A stretch of DNA of 64,000 nt from Cycas panzhihuaensis. Its lineage: Eukaryota > Cycadophyta. Below are positions 1-11,159 of the stretch, piece by piece. The translations under genes and the position numbers were made by a program. The stretch's first letter is position 1; each line of letters starts with the position of its first letter. A model generated the notes under the pieces. The model saw only the letters and a program-made list of their open reading frames with translations, was not told where the DNA came from and ran no database searches. The stretch spans positions 181,791,741 to 181,855,740 of the forward strand of contig CM041465.1 of NCBI GenBank assembly GCA_023213395.1, read 5' to 3'.

Positions 1-150
1 GATCACTTGGCCAAATTTGAGCCCAAATGGGTAAGCCCCTTCATCGTTCTCGAAAGCCTCGATAACAGTGCATATAGGATTGCCACCTTGGAAGGCTTAG
101 AATTTGAGAAAGCAGTCAATGAAAAATTCCTTAAGAAGTTTTATGCGTGA
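1..150 (+). pseudogene. Ty3/gypsy integrase C-terminal end (Tat-A element)
   Basis: Frame 1 is open from the window edge to a TGA at 148-150. It reads as the extreme C-terminus of a gypsy polyprotein: a KFEPKW box, then a SPFIVLES strand, then a SAYRIATLEG turn, and a closing KFLKKFYA. This is the small integrase tail that ends Tat-like plant polyproteins (GPY/F-type layout: KWEGPY..., then GAYKL, then NGKYLKKYY). There is no stop in these 49 codons. The rest of the polyprotein lies outside the window to the left. Together with the RNase H frame at 1120 and the long LTR that follows, it marks the 3' half of one Tat-like element on the plus strand. Confidence 0.85.
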
Positions 151-1119
<969 letters not shown>

Positions 1120-1584
1120 ATGTCCCTTTTCATTTTTACCGATGGTGGAAGTCACGGCAACCCCGAACCTTCTGCCATTGCGTGGGTTCTTCGCAGCCCC
1201 TCCGGGCATGATTTCTTGCGTTCCAGGGTCTTCCTTCTCGAGGTAACCAATAACGAAGCCGAGTACATGGCCATTATTGAAGCCCTTACTAGTGCTCTCT
1301 GTTTCCATCACGGGTCCATCATGTTGCTTTGTGATTCTTAGGTCGTGGTGTCCCATCTCACCCAGGTCTACCAGGTGCGATGCCCTCACCTGAGAACCCT
1401 CATATCTGCTACCAGGTCTCTTCTAGCTCGTTTCTCGTCAGTGGATATTCAGCATATCCCTAGGCACCTCAATGCTGAGGCTGACAGCCTCGTCTGCCTC
1501 ATCCTTGAGCGTCGCCTCCCTCTTCTAAACAAGCGCCTCGAGGCTTGCACGGTCAACCGTGCCCAAGTCTCTGATTGCTGTTAG
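1120..1584 (+). pseudogene. Additional RNase H (archaeal-type look) downstream of Tat-A integrase
   Basis: An ATG at 1120 opens an RNase H domain that runs to 1584 with a single internal TAG at 1339-1341. That stop stands where the family has Gln (CDS-Q), so one C-to-T change explains it. All four acidic catalytic positions are visible: D in FTDGGSHGNP (residue about 8), E in TNNEAEY (about 48), D in LLCDS (about 73), and D in LNAEADSL (about 125). The DGGSHGNP and NNEAEY motifs are those of the short RNase HI group found in plant RVT_3 proteins and in the second RNase H of Tat-lineage gypsy elements. Here it follows the integrase by about 1 kb, in a separate frame. It would degrade the RNA strand of the RNA/DNA hybrid during reverse transcription. 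A captured host RNase H-like gene is the alternative reading. Confidence 0.82.
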
Positions 1585-1796
1585 TTAGATGTGCTTGCTC
1601 TATTTGTTGCATGCTCTCCTACTTCACGTTGTACTTTGATGATAGGGGCATCCCCTTTTACTTGCTTATTTCATTTACAGGTCAATGTTTAGGCAGCCAG
1701 CGACCCCTACATTGTCCTCGTCTCCATCTCCCTTGTCCACGTGTTCTGCCATGACACTTGCCTATGCCCTTAGTCCACGTGCTGCTCTTTATTACT

Positions 1797-1798
<2 letters not shown>

Positions 1799-1835
<37 letters not shown>
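1799..1835. repeat. (TA)n microsatellite
   Basis: 37 bases of TA repeat near the end of the Tat-A 3' untranslated region. Confidence 0.95.
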
Positions 1836-1838
<3 letters not shown>

Positions 1839-1879
1839 TGTGCTACTCATATCTTTGATTGTCAACATTTGCCATCATG

Positions 1880-4490
1880 TTACTCTTACGGTGAGGCTCT
1901 GCGCCGAGGCGGTGTTTCCCGGCTCTTTGGGAATGGACTCGAGATGCATCGACACAGGTTTGTTTAGGTATACTTTCTTACCTTTTCTTGCCCATGCTTA
2001 ATTGAGGTTATTTAGAGTAAGTTGCTTGACATATGCCTGCCTGCATGCATTGCTTTTCTACTTGCTCATAATGCATGTGCTTACGGCACACCATCAGCCT
2101 ATGATGACTCACAGCGGGGGCATTCCTCAGTGAATGCTACACCTCGTATGGTGTACATCCACCCATGTTATCTCCACAGTCTCCTGGGATGTTTCAACCA
2201 GTTCTGTTTGCTCCCATTACAACATTTTGTTTACGTTGCAGTCCTTCCTGAGCTTGATTTAATCCTTAGTTAGGACTCTTTGCATTATTTTGGGTACCTG
2301 CCCATTACCTGGGCATTCCCCCAGCTGCTCCAGCTTATGTTTAGCCTTGGTTTTTATCCTAAAACCTAATGTTTCTGCTCCTTTTTCTCTTTTTTTTTTT
2401 TTGTTTCTAGCCTGATACCACTGTAAACTTAGCGTCTGGGTCTTTCTTTGCGGTACCACATAGTTCTGGTGGTATATTATGAAATTTAAAAGAGAACCAC
2501 GTGACGATTTCCATTTTTTGCGAAACTACTGGCGTGGCATTGATTGATTCAAGTCATACGACATCCCCAACATTCACTGCGTGAGCAGGGGATAAAGGGG
2601 ATTTTGCTCCCCATTTTTTAGATCTTTTGGCCATTTTTCAAATCTCTTAGAAAATTTTCTGACTTTTCAACAAGAAAACACACAGAGAAAGACAATCCAC
2701 ATGCATAGCAACTAGACAAAGGAGAAAAGGATTGCTACCAGCTGGACTTGCAGGGCCATTCTTTGCCCCTCTGACTCTCCACGGAAGCCCCATCCCTCTT
2801 TGCAGGTGCTCAAGGTTCCAAAGGACATTTTTACCTAAAAGCTTCCCAAAGAGCCAACTTCCAAGGCTCCAAGTTTGCAAGGAGTTTTCCACATTTTTAC
2901 TCTTACAAGAACCTCTCATGATCAGTCCTCATACGTTGGTTATTGCTGTTGTTTCCTAGTAGCAAAGTTCATGCTTGATCTTCTTCCTACAAGGTACTTC
3001 TTATTTCTACTTGTAATTTATTTTATTCCTATTTCTTTTGTCTGTTAATGAATGAGATCCTAGTTAGCTAGTTTTTCTCATAGTATTGCACTAGATTAGT
3101 AATACCCTCTCGTTGTTTCTTTAAGGCCTCTCTGTTTTCCTTAAACCATCTCTTTTACCCCTTCCTTGGTTAGCTGGTGCAAAGGAGTAACATACGAGGA
3201 TTTAAGGGAGGTAGGCGAGTTCAATCTCCCATTCTTTGTCCTTCTCTCCAAGGGTTCATCCCTTGTCCTCTTTCCCTTGCCATCGGCACTTTCTTAGGGA
3301 ATGGGCTAAGGGAGTTTAGGGAATTTGGTTGGGGTGTTCAGGTTAGCATAGGCAACCCATCACTACGTCATTGCCAGAAGTCTCACCTGTTAGTGTTGGG
3401 CCCTACGTAAGCCTCAGTTTTTTTTGTTATTCTTTTCCTTGTTACGGTTTATTACCTCACTACTTAGTTGCCAATTAGTTTCTCCTTCCCGAGTTCTGTG
3501 GAGGTCTCCCGTGGGTGAGTTAGCCATCCCGAGGCTATACTCCTTTCCCTTTCGAGTGTCTTCGTGGTGTATGGTGGTGAGAGTATTTCTTACATGTTGC
3601 TATTTTATTTGGTTATATTTTGATGCTTAGCATAGATCTTAGTTCTATTTGATTTCAGTATATATATTTTTGGTATATTTCGTGGCCTCTCTTCCGAGAG
3701 AAAGGTGTTCTTCTCACCCGTTTGTAAGACTCTGCATTGGTGAAGCGACACATGGGACAAACCTATTGCAGGTTAGTTCCCCACATAGTGCATTTCTTTT
3801 TTGGTTTCAAGCTTTTCGTTTCTTTTCGTTTATTTGCTTTTGCATGCTTAAGGGGAGGTAAGTAAACCCCTCTTCTATCACTTCTGGCAACTACTGCCAA
3901 TCGGCATCGCATGCATGACGAACAGAGTAGAAAGGAGCAGGACTTAGAGAGATGAGCTGCACTCCATTTAGGCGCCGGATCCAGGTATTCCCCTTGTTTG
4001 TCGCGTATCCCCTTTTACATTGCTACCTTTCATGCATTTGCCTGTGTAGTTAGGAAATTGTAAAAGACTATAAAAAAGGGAAAAGTGCATTCATTTTTAC
4101 ATTATTTCTTGCTTTAGCTAGTGTAGCATAGCATAGTTAGCTTACTCGCATCGCATTCGAGTTGCCCTCATTGTGCCCTTTCTTGCATTTGCCTGCACAT
4201 TAGTTAGTTGCCCTTCTATTCATTGCCTTCTCTTTGCCTTAAGAAGATGCAACGCGCAAGGGATTCTCTCTCCTTCTCGGCCATCTGAAGGGTGGGAAGG
4301 CCTTGCTTTGCATGGCTACCTGGAAGCAACCAGGCACCTTGCAGTCCCAAATCTGCACTCCAGCATACAGACGCCCTGCGAGGTGAGGTCCTCACTGCCT
4401 AGCTTAGTTAGCATAGCATACTCTTATATCCTTTTGCTAGACGTTGGACACTGCCCCGTAGCGAGCGTTTCACACTTTCTTCCATTACAA
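1880..4490 (+). repeat. Long 3' LTR of Tat-A (boundaries approximate)
   Basis: This stretch has no coding frame of note but is colinear with 53200-56395, the 5' LTR of Tat-C. Shared blocks include CAGCCTATGATGA at 2095 and 53500, the CGTGACGATTTCC...GGCGTGGC segment near 2500 (CATGACAATTTTT...ATGTGGC near 53920), and an ATCTGAAGGGTGGGAAG block near 4284 (ATCTAAGGGTGGGAAG near 56138). Colinearity over 2.5 kb shows a long LTR of Tat type. A possible polypurine tract with GGGGCA lies near 1650. The left edge is not fixed; the right edge is probably the ACA near 4490, before a block unlike the PBS side of Tat-C. Confidence 0.65.
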
Positions 4491-4526
4491 CCTCTCATGG
4501 GTGGGGGAAACAACTCTCTCTTATAA

Positions 4527-4805
4527 GTTACTAGCCCCATAAGACTTTAACTTGTAAGCTTCCCTTTCTATAAGTTACATTTCTAAACAAACCAAATGTA
4601 CATGAGGACCCCATTTTTATGGGGAAGTTATATTACAGGAACTTCATATTCAAGATAGCTTTTTAAAACCTTATTTTCCTGCAAACCTGGCATCTCATAA
4701 ATTTATTTCTATTGTATGCTTTTGAATGTTTAAATCAATAACCAAATACTATCATCTATAATATAGCTAAAAAATCCATAGTAGTATACCCTAAAGAGAT
4801 AACAT
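4527..4805. repeat. Dispersed repeat R, copy 1
   Basis: Aligns by eye along its whole length with 40565-40855. Shared landmarks are a CTATAAGTTACATTTCTAAA block, an AACATCTCA/GGCATCTCA block and a final TACACCCT/TATACCCT. Copy 1 sits just after the Tat-A LTR. It has no coding content. Confidence 0.75.
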
Positions 4806-5638
4806 AGGCCTCCTTACTTTGGATCAATCCCCTTGTGCATGATTCAAAGTAAAACTTATTTTGAATTTATTTAAAACATGTGGACTAAACTTATTATTAC
4901 TATAAAAAAAGGTAAAACTATATATAATATAAAATTATTATAAACTCAAATAATAATGGATCAAGATACTACACATTAATAAGTATGGATAATATCTTTA
5001 CATCAAGACCCCTTAAGTTGAAAGCATGATCTACAATCCTCTACATAATCTCTAAAGGTTACTAATTATAAGTTATACAGGTAAAATGGTGAGGCAAGAA
5101 AGTTTCTTTTCCATGTACCAATAGATAGGTGTAATATCCTTTTCTATATAAAAATCCCTCACCCAAAATGTTTGATTTAGACTTTGACTTCAAAGAATTC
5201 CATGCTCTTTTATTAAGAGACTTAGGTCATAATCCACTCTTGAAGTAGAGGTTGATATGTTGGGAGAAGGGATCAAATTCATTAGGGATATTATCTCATA
5301 ATATTAGAATTAATTAATTTACTTACATGCTCTATGAAATTATTTTACAAAAATCTTGTTCCTTCATCAACTTCATCAATTTTGCTCCAAAATCCAATTC
5401 TTGAATTGTTCTTTTAAGAGTTCTTCCTGAGTCACCCCATATTTTCCTATATTATTAGAGTTAGATAGTTATTTAGAATAAACTATGACATTAGGGATTT
5501 CATCTATTTCCAATTGAATTAGACCTTGATCTAAGGCTACATTCTCAAATTTCCCCTTTTTATTTGGTTGTGTTTGGTCATTAGTAGTTATAATGTTAGT
5601 AAGAACTTTATGTTCTTATATAAAAGGAAAAATTATTC

Positions 5639-6230
5639 ATCATCTTGGGAAACTTTCCAATGAATAACATCATTTGATGTAGAGAACCTTCTTATAATTT
5701 GAGATGATCCTTATCCATTGGCAGAACCATGAATTACATCAAGTAAGGAAGGAGTTATATTAGGAGATTAGAAGACCATACCAGCCTTTGCTCCTTTAGA
5801 TATTGCTTTATTAACATGCACCTTCCAAGTTGAATATTTTCTATTCAGATTTGGCTCATATTTTTATTTTTCTATAGTAAGAAGAGTATAAGCTTGAACT
5901 TTAGTTAGGACTATACCTATTCCTAGGCCACTTGGATGTAGGATTAGGTATCTACTCACTCTCTTTAATTTCTAAATGATAATAATAGTATTTTATTCAA
6001 CACTATATAGGCCTACTTACTTAGACTAAGATCTAATCAAGACTATTAAATAATCCAAGAGAAATTTTGGTTCTTAATTATTTTCAAAAGAGACTCTAAA
6101 GACTCCATAATCTTATGCTAGTATTTCTTAATTATCACCTAAATAACTTAGTCAGTTGTTATATAGAATACGTAGGTCATTTATGATTATAACATCAAAT
6201 TCATTTTCTTACTTGACATCTATCATTACT
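5639..6230 (-). pseudogene. Unrecognised decayed reading frame downstream of minus gag
   Basis: One minus-strand frame of about 197 codons stays readable from 6230 to 5639. It has about 11 stops, nearly all TAA or TAG. Read with Gln at these stops it gives a normal-looking hydrophilic protein with NDLRILYN, DYGVFRVSF, ILHPSGLGIG, STWKVHVNKAI and DVIHWKVSQDD. I do not recognise a retroviral protease, RT or transposase motif in it. It lies 3' of the gag in the same orientation, so it may be the gag-protease part of the same element, or a gene the element carries. The stop density alone is not far below random for this base composition, so the case rests on the sense content. Confidence 0.4.
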
Positions 6231-6449
6231 TTCTTAGGTCTTCTTAATGCAACAATGATTTGGGGCTCATTATATTAGGCCTATCTCTTCTAATACTACA
6301 CCTTATTTTTTAGTCTCCTAATAAGTGACTAAATATAAGAATCTATATTTTGAGAGACTACCTGGGCCTCCTTGCTTTGTGGCATTATTGGCTAAGAAGT
6401 GTTCTTACCAAACTTGTTCATCATCCTTTTAAAATTCAATACTAAATCC

Positions 6450-7121
6450 TTGGCTTAATTCATTATTTATAGGAATCTATATATCACCATCCTTCTAGTT
6501 CCATGGTCCAATACCTTAAGGAATGATTGTCTCATTAGTTGGTCTATGAATAGGGGTTATGGATCTTACTATTCTTTTAAATTGTTCAACAAAGAAAGAA
6601 ATTGTTTCCTTTGAAGTCCTCTTAATAATAGATAGTTCTTTTATTAATTATGCATTGAATTTTAGACTATAATACTTGGGCCTAAAGGCATTCATTAGGC
6701 TCTACCAATTAATTATTGAACCATTAGGTAAGCCCTAAAACTAGTTGGTGGATCTTCCCTCTAATAAATATATAAATATCCTAATGAAAACATCTACATA
6801 GGCAATGCTAAATTTCTTACTCATAAGAGAAAACTACTTAGGATGATTTTCTCTAGTAATAAAACCATCACCAAAAAATTTGGGACATATGTGCCAAGCC
6901 TTTTTTAGCATGTCATGTAGATTATCTTCTTGATCTACTAGATCACTAGTCATCCATGGTAGAAGGTCTTCCTCTTTAATAAGACTTCTATGATTTTGAT
7001 ACATCCCTCTCTAAAACATATTATGGCCATTGTTATTCTTGTTCTTTTTTATTTCTAGATTTTCAAGAGGTTTCTCTCCCTCTTGTTGTGGAAGTTAATA
7101 AACTCTTATACTTTTTGACAT
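6450..7121 (-). pseudogene. Ty3/gypsy gag (Tat-B, minus strand)
   Basis: From an ATG at 7121-7119 a minus frame gives a gypsy-type gag. After a short basic, Gln-rich N-terminus it has a KAWHICPKFFGDGFIT block, then FIRIFIYLLEGRS, then GLPNGSIIN, LMNAFRPKYY, and ETISFFVEQFKRIVRSI. This is the order of the plant retrotransposon gag domain (PF03732-like): a Pro-Lys-Phe-x-Gly start, the 'LxGxAxxWF' helix (here damaged), and the SFxxxFxRxF box. Several in-frame stops replace Gln or Trp. A possible primer site at 7291-7310 lies 170 bases upstream. The coat protein would package element RNA. Confidence 0.72.
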
Positions 7122-7290
7122 ACCTACTTGATGGGTCCTTTTATTTCTTATACTAGGGAGTTCAATAAAACCTCCCTATAAGCCCTTATTCTAACCTTTA
7201 TTATAAGGAAAATAACCAAAGAATCTTTATACAAAGAAAGAATACATTATATACATATATACTTTACATATATCTTGGTTGGATTGATCT

Positions 7291-7310
7291 GGTCCCTAAT
7301 ATGGTTATTA
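7291..7310 (-). other. Possible primer-binding site of Tat-B
   Basis: On the minus strand this reads ATAACCATATTAGGGACC. It resembles TGGTGACCATACTAGGGACC at 56398 in Tat-C, which has the TGGCGAC...GGGGAC form common in Tat-like elements. It sits 170 bases before the gag ATG, as a PBS should. The LTR of Tat-B would then begin at about 7311 and, once NA-1 is removed, continue at 35544. Confidence 0.45.
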
Positions 7311-7958
7311 ATGATGTTACTACTTTAACTATTCCTTAGGCTCAATCTAAGTTTAATGTTTTGATAATCTATGTGTTTTAAAAGGCTAGTAAAATGAAAG
7401 TGTATAAATATTAGGTAGATTAGACCCAACTAGAGGGTATAATTAACCCTATAAACTAATAATCTACTTAGAGAAAGTATCTTAATCTTTTACTGCATAA
7501 CTCTAATGGCAATATGAGTTAATTTCTTGATCAACTTAAGCTTAACTAGTAGGTAAAGACCTTTAGTGAAGTGATATTTTAGATAGAATAAAATAAGTAA
7601 AATAAAAGGTGTTGGTGTAATGCTAAACTTGTTCATGACAATAACATTTAGATCTTCATAAAATATTTTATTAAGACTAATACATAGAATAGAAAAAAAA
7701 ATTGCATTCCCTAAGTAACTCAAGATTAAGCAATATAATATAAATAACAAAGCTTAGAATACACTTATATAAATATTAATAATAAGTTTTAAGGAAAGAA
7801 TAAGAGAAAATCCATTTTCATTAAAGATTGAGTACTAAAAATTTATCTAGATATCAAAAGGTAATAGATTATTCACTAGTAAACCATTACATAAGGATCA
7901 TAATAGATGAAAGATAAATGGTAATGCTCATTGATTTCTAAAGAGTTAAATTATAATG
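7311..7958 (-). repeat. Probable 3' portion of the Tat-B 5' LTR
   Basis: AT-rich, non-coding sequence between the candidate primer site and the NA-1 insertion point. The 86-residue hydrophobic frame on the minus strand (7490-7750) has no family features. Assignment as LTR follows only from position. The duplicated target TAATG at 7954-7958 ends the block. Confidence 0.35.
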
Positions 7959-8069
7959 TGTTGGTAATGTTAACCTATAAAAATATTTAATTGATGTAAA
8001 TCAATGTTGTTAACCCTTTAATGTACACTAGGGGATTATAGTGTGGACACTTCTTCATTGTAATTAGTT
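7959..8069 (+). repeat. NA-1 left LTR, first part
   Basis: Matches the start of the right LTR at 34343: GGTAATGTTAACC, then AAAATATTTAATTGAT, then a TACAC/GGACACTTCTT block. It ends with TAGTT at 8065-8069, the duplicated target of Gyp-M. The LTR resumes at 27972; joined across the insertion it aligns without a gap to the right LTR around 34440-34470. Confidence 0.88.
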
Positions 8070-8261
8070 TGAAGTATTTCCTCATAAAAAACCAACCTTA
8101 TAGATGTAGACTAACAAATATAAAAGTTGAAATAACATGAGTGTGCAAATAGACCACAAATAAATTAAACATCAAAAGGAGTACTAAAGTACTTTCTATT
8201 CAAAGATAATAAAACTTAACAACCATTATAAGTGATATTAGACCCTTTAAATAGATATGCA
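8070..8261 (-). repeat. Gyp-M 3' LTR, distal part
   Basis: Aligns with 27615-27806 of the 5' LTR from TGAAGTATTTCCTC (5' copy TGGAGCATTTCCTC) through the GTACTTTCT...TTCAAAGATAATAA block to ATATGCA/ACATGCA. It then stops abruptly against the remnant of the Cop-1 left LTR. The segment of the 5' LTR from 27807 to about 27938 has no counterpart here. Confidence 0.85.
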
Positions 8262-8332
8262 AGGGAATATACTCAATCTCTTATAATATAATCATTAGAG
8301 TTTCTAATATTACTTCTTCTTTGATTTCTTCA
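8262..8332 (+). repeat. Cop-1 left LTR remnant
   Basis: Corresponds to about 15997-16067 at the right end: both have ATAATATAATCAT, AGAGTTTCTAATAT and a final TTCTTCA. The 5' two thirds are deleted at the junction with the Gyp-M LTR. Confidence 0.85.
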
Positions 8333-8344
8333 TGGTATCAGAGC
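8333..8344 (+). other. Cop-1 primer-binding site (tRNA-iMet)
   Basis: TGGTATCAGAGC is the standard plant retrotransposon site complementary to the 3' end of initiator tRNA-Met. It directly follows the left LTR end TTCTTCA and fixes that boundary. Confidence 0.95.
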
Positions 8345-9042
8345 ATGCTTGCTTAGTTGCCTAAAAAGAACTAAAAGTTATAGTAAGGTTTTAAAGTTAG
8401 AGTAAATCCAAACATCCTAATAAGGTTTCAATCAAAGTAAGATTGACTTAAGACTTAAGGGCAAAACTTTATCTATTAGAAAGTAATTTAGATTATTGCA
8501 TTTATTACCTATACAGACCTATACAGTTACAAAAATCTCAACTTGCTCAAATTAAGATGAAAATTGGTGTGGAGGTTCTTCTTAGAATGAGGATTAATCT
8601 TCCTTTCTAGTATGAATTGATTTGAAGTAATTTCAAGTGCCTTTTATGTAGTTTTTCTATTATGTAGGTTCTTGGAGAAAAATCTAAAATTTCTCTTTAG
8701 ATCTAAGAAAAATCCTAGTAAAATCTACTTAAAATCCTTCTGCTTGTTAGTACTAAATGTTTGGATCCAATCCTTTCATCCTTTCTCAAAAATTTAAAGA
8801 GTTTGAACTAGTTTTTCATTAAAATCCTAACCACCCCTTGTGGTTTTTTGGGCCTATTTTCTCTAAATTTAGAAGGAAATTTTGAAACATAATTTTAGAT
8901 TTGGAATCCTCAGTAGCATATCTATCTTTTGAGATAGTTTTTATTCAATTCAATACACTTTCATTTTTGTATAGAAATCTGTAGAACTGTACAGATAGAC
9001 TCAGTCTTAGACCTCAATTTATCATTTTTCTAGTTCTTGAAG

Positions 9043-9780
9043 ATGGCCTCTACTGTTGTAGCTTTATTAGAATAAGATAAATTAACTCCCTCAAACTACC
9101 ATGTTTGGAAAATCAAAATGAAGACTATTCTAAGAGCTAGAAATACCTAGAAAATAGCCATAGGCATTGAAGAAAAACTAGATGAAGATGACATAGATTT
9201 TCCCAGTTGGAAAGAAAGGAATAATGTAGGTCTAATCACTTTAAAGCTTTCTATATTAGATCCTCTTCTTGTTTATGTAGACAAGTTGAATTCATCTTAA
9301 AAAATATGGTAGTTATTTGAAAATATATATGGACCAAAAAATAAAGCTTGAATCATAGATTTAAAGGAAGATTTATTTAAATTATCTATGAAGGAATTAG
9401 AGACAATTTCAGAATTTCTTTACAAAGTAATTTCAATTAGAAATGACTTAGTGAGTGCAGGAGCCAAAATTAAAGAACTAAATGGTGGTAAGCAAGATAC
9501 TGAGATCATTTAATATGACAATTAATACGAATACTAATAATGATCAAATTAATAATATATCTATTGATACATTGACAGGGTTACTACTGAGATAAGTACA
9601 AAGGAACATGATGTATGAAGATAATTTTGAAATTAAAGATGTATTTATTTCTAAACTTCACCTAGGACCTAGAGGAAGGGGTCAGTTCCATGGACACATC
9701 AGAGCTCCAGATCCATGAAGTATATCTCAAGGAAAAGGACACAACAGTTGTGGTCGAGGATGTAGCATACCTCCCAAAGA
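9043..9780 (+). pseudogene. Cop-1 gag
   Basis: An ATG at 9043 opens MASTVVALLE, then a SNYHVWKIKMKTIL box typical of the N-terminus of copia gag (DUF4219/UBN2 type: 'xNYxxWxxxMxxxL'). The region continues with EEKLDEDDIDFPSW, KLSILDPLLVYVD and LKEDLFKLSMKE. Stops occur at Gln or Trp positions. A basic GRGG-type segment near 9670-9750 may be the remains of the nucleocapsid part. The leader from the primer site is 700 bases. Confidence 0.78.
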
Positions 9781-9989
9781 AGCAAGAGTGTACTTCAACT
9801 ATAGAAGACCAGATATTACTTTAGTAACTATAGAGCCTTTGATATTTGTTGCTGTTGTAGTTGATCTAGACACTACCCATATCAATGTACATAAAGAAGG
9901 GATTAAATTTAAAAGGGTAAGTAGCCTGCAGGGAACTTGAATAAAGAACAAGACGATAAAGATGAGGAGGAGACTACATTTATTACTAT

Positions 9990-11060
9990 GCTCATAACTA
10001 GCCTTGAAGATGAGAGGGTCTTGTACATTGACTGTGGTGCCTCTAGACATATGACTAGATGAGAGGATTGGTTTAAATTTCTGAAACCCTTCACCTCTTA
10101 TAAGTCTGTTGAATTGGAGGATAAACATCCTCTTAATATTAAAGGAGTTTGAACCATTGCCATTGAGATAAAAGGATGCATTCAAAAAATTAGCCATGTA
10201 CTTTTTATTCTAGGACTAAAAAGGAATCTTCTATCTATTTCTCAGCTAAGAAAAAAAAAGTTGAGAAATTATTTGATGAAAAAGGGTACTGTTATATTCT
10301 TAACATGAAAAAAGGAGCCTTAGTTGCAAAAGGCATAGAAAGTAATGACCTTTATAGGTTACTTTTAAGACTTGTAATTACCAATGAAAAGGAATGTACT
10401 GCAATCAACTCTAATAATAATAAATTATGGCATTTAAAGTATGAGCATATCTCTTCTATCAAAATGATGCAATTACAAAAATCTAAAATGGTTGATTATT
10501 TCTTTAATCTTTCCTTTTAGCATATTATGTGAAAAGGTTATATGCTTGGAAAACAACACCATTTTCCATTCAAAGTAAGTTAATAGTGAGCACAAGGTAA
10601 ATTAGATCTAGTTCACACTGATCTATGTGCTCTCCTCACACCTTACTCAATCAATAATGCTAGGTATTTCATAACTCTCATTGATGATTTCTCCAAAAAA
10701 GCTTGGATTTATTTTCTCTTCTGTAAATGTAAAGTTTTTGAGAAATTTGAAGAATTAAAATCAAAAGCTAAACTGGAGTCTAGAACAAAAATAAAATGCA
10801 TAAGATCAGATGGTGGAGAAGAATATATTTCAAAAGAATTCTTAAATTATTACAAAGGTTATGGGATTTAAAGATAGCTCATAACTCCATATATACCTTA
10901 GTCAAATGGGGTTGCAGAGTGAATGAACAGAATGATCATAGAAATGGCTCAATACATGCTTGAAGAAAATCAAATTTTAAAGACCTTTTGGGCTAAATTA
11001 GTCAGCACAGCTGGATACCTCATAAATAGAAATCCTATAAAGGTTTTGGATCAGATCACT
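9990..11060 (+). pseudogene. Cop-1 protease and integrase
   Basis: The protease box is readable at about 10021-10060 as LYIDCGASRHMTR, matching the copia 'D-S/C-G-A-S-xHM' motif with the catalytic Asp kept. The GAG-pre-integrase zinc region has LWHLKYEHIS at 10424 and a later GYMLGKQHH, where the first Cys of the C-x-GK motif is lost. The integrase core shows the first Asp in HTDLCA (near 10617), the second in IRSDGGEEY (near 10804) and the Glu-bearing NGVAE region near 10907. It then decays with frameshifts after 11060. The 71-codon open frame at 10305-10520 is part of this. Confidence 0.8.
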
Positions 11061-11159
11061 CTAGAGGATTCTAGATAAAAAGTAATCAAAGTTAGACTCC
11101 AAAAGCATTAAATACATAATGGTGGCCTATAGTAAATACTCAAAGGCCTACAAATGTAT

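Noticed and set aside
7490-7750. 86-codon hydrophobic minus-strand frame resembling a membrane protein
   Set aside because: AT-rich sequence naturally gives Leu, Ile and Phe codons; it has no upstream signal or family motif and lies in a presumed LTR.
9799-10197. 132-codon minus-strand frame
   Set aside because: Antisense shadow of the Cop-1 gag/protease region, which reads clearly on the plus strand (LYIDCGASRHM).
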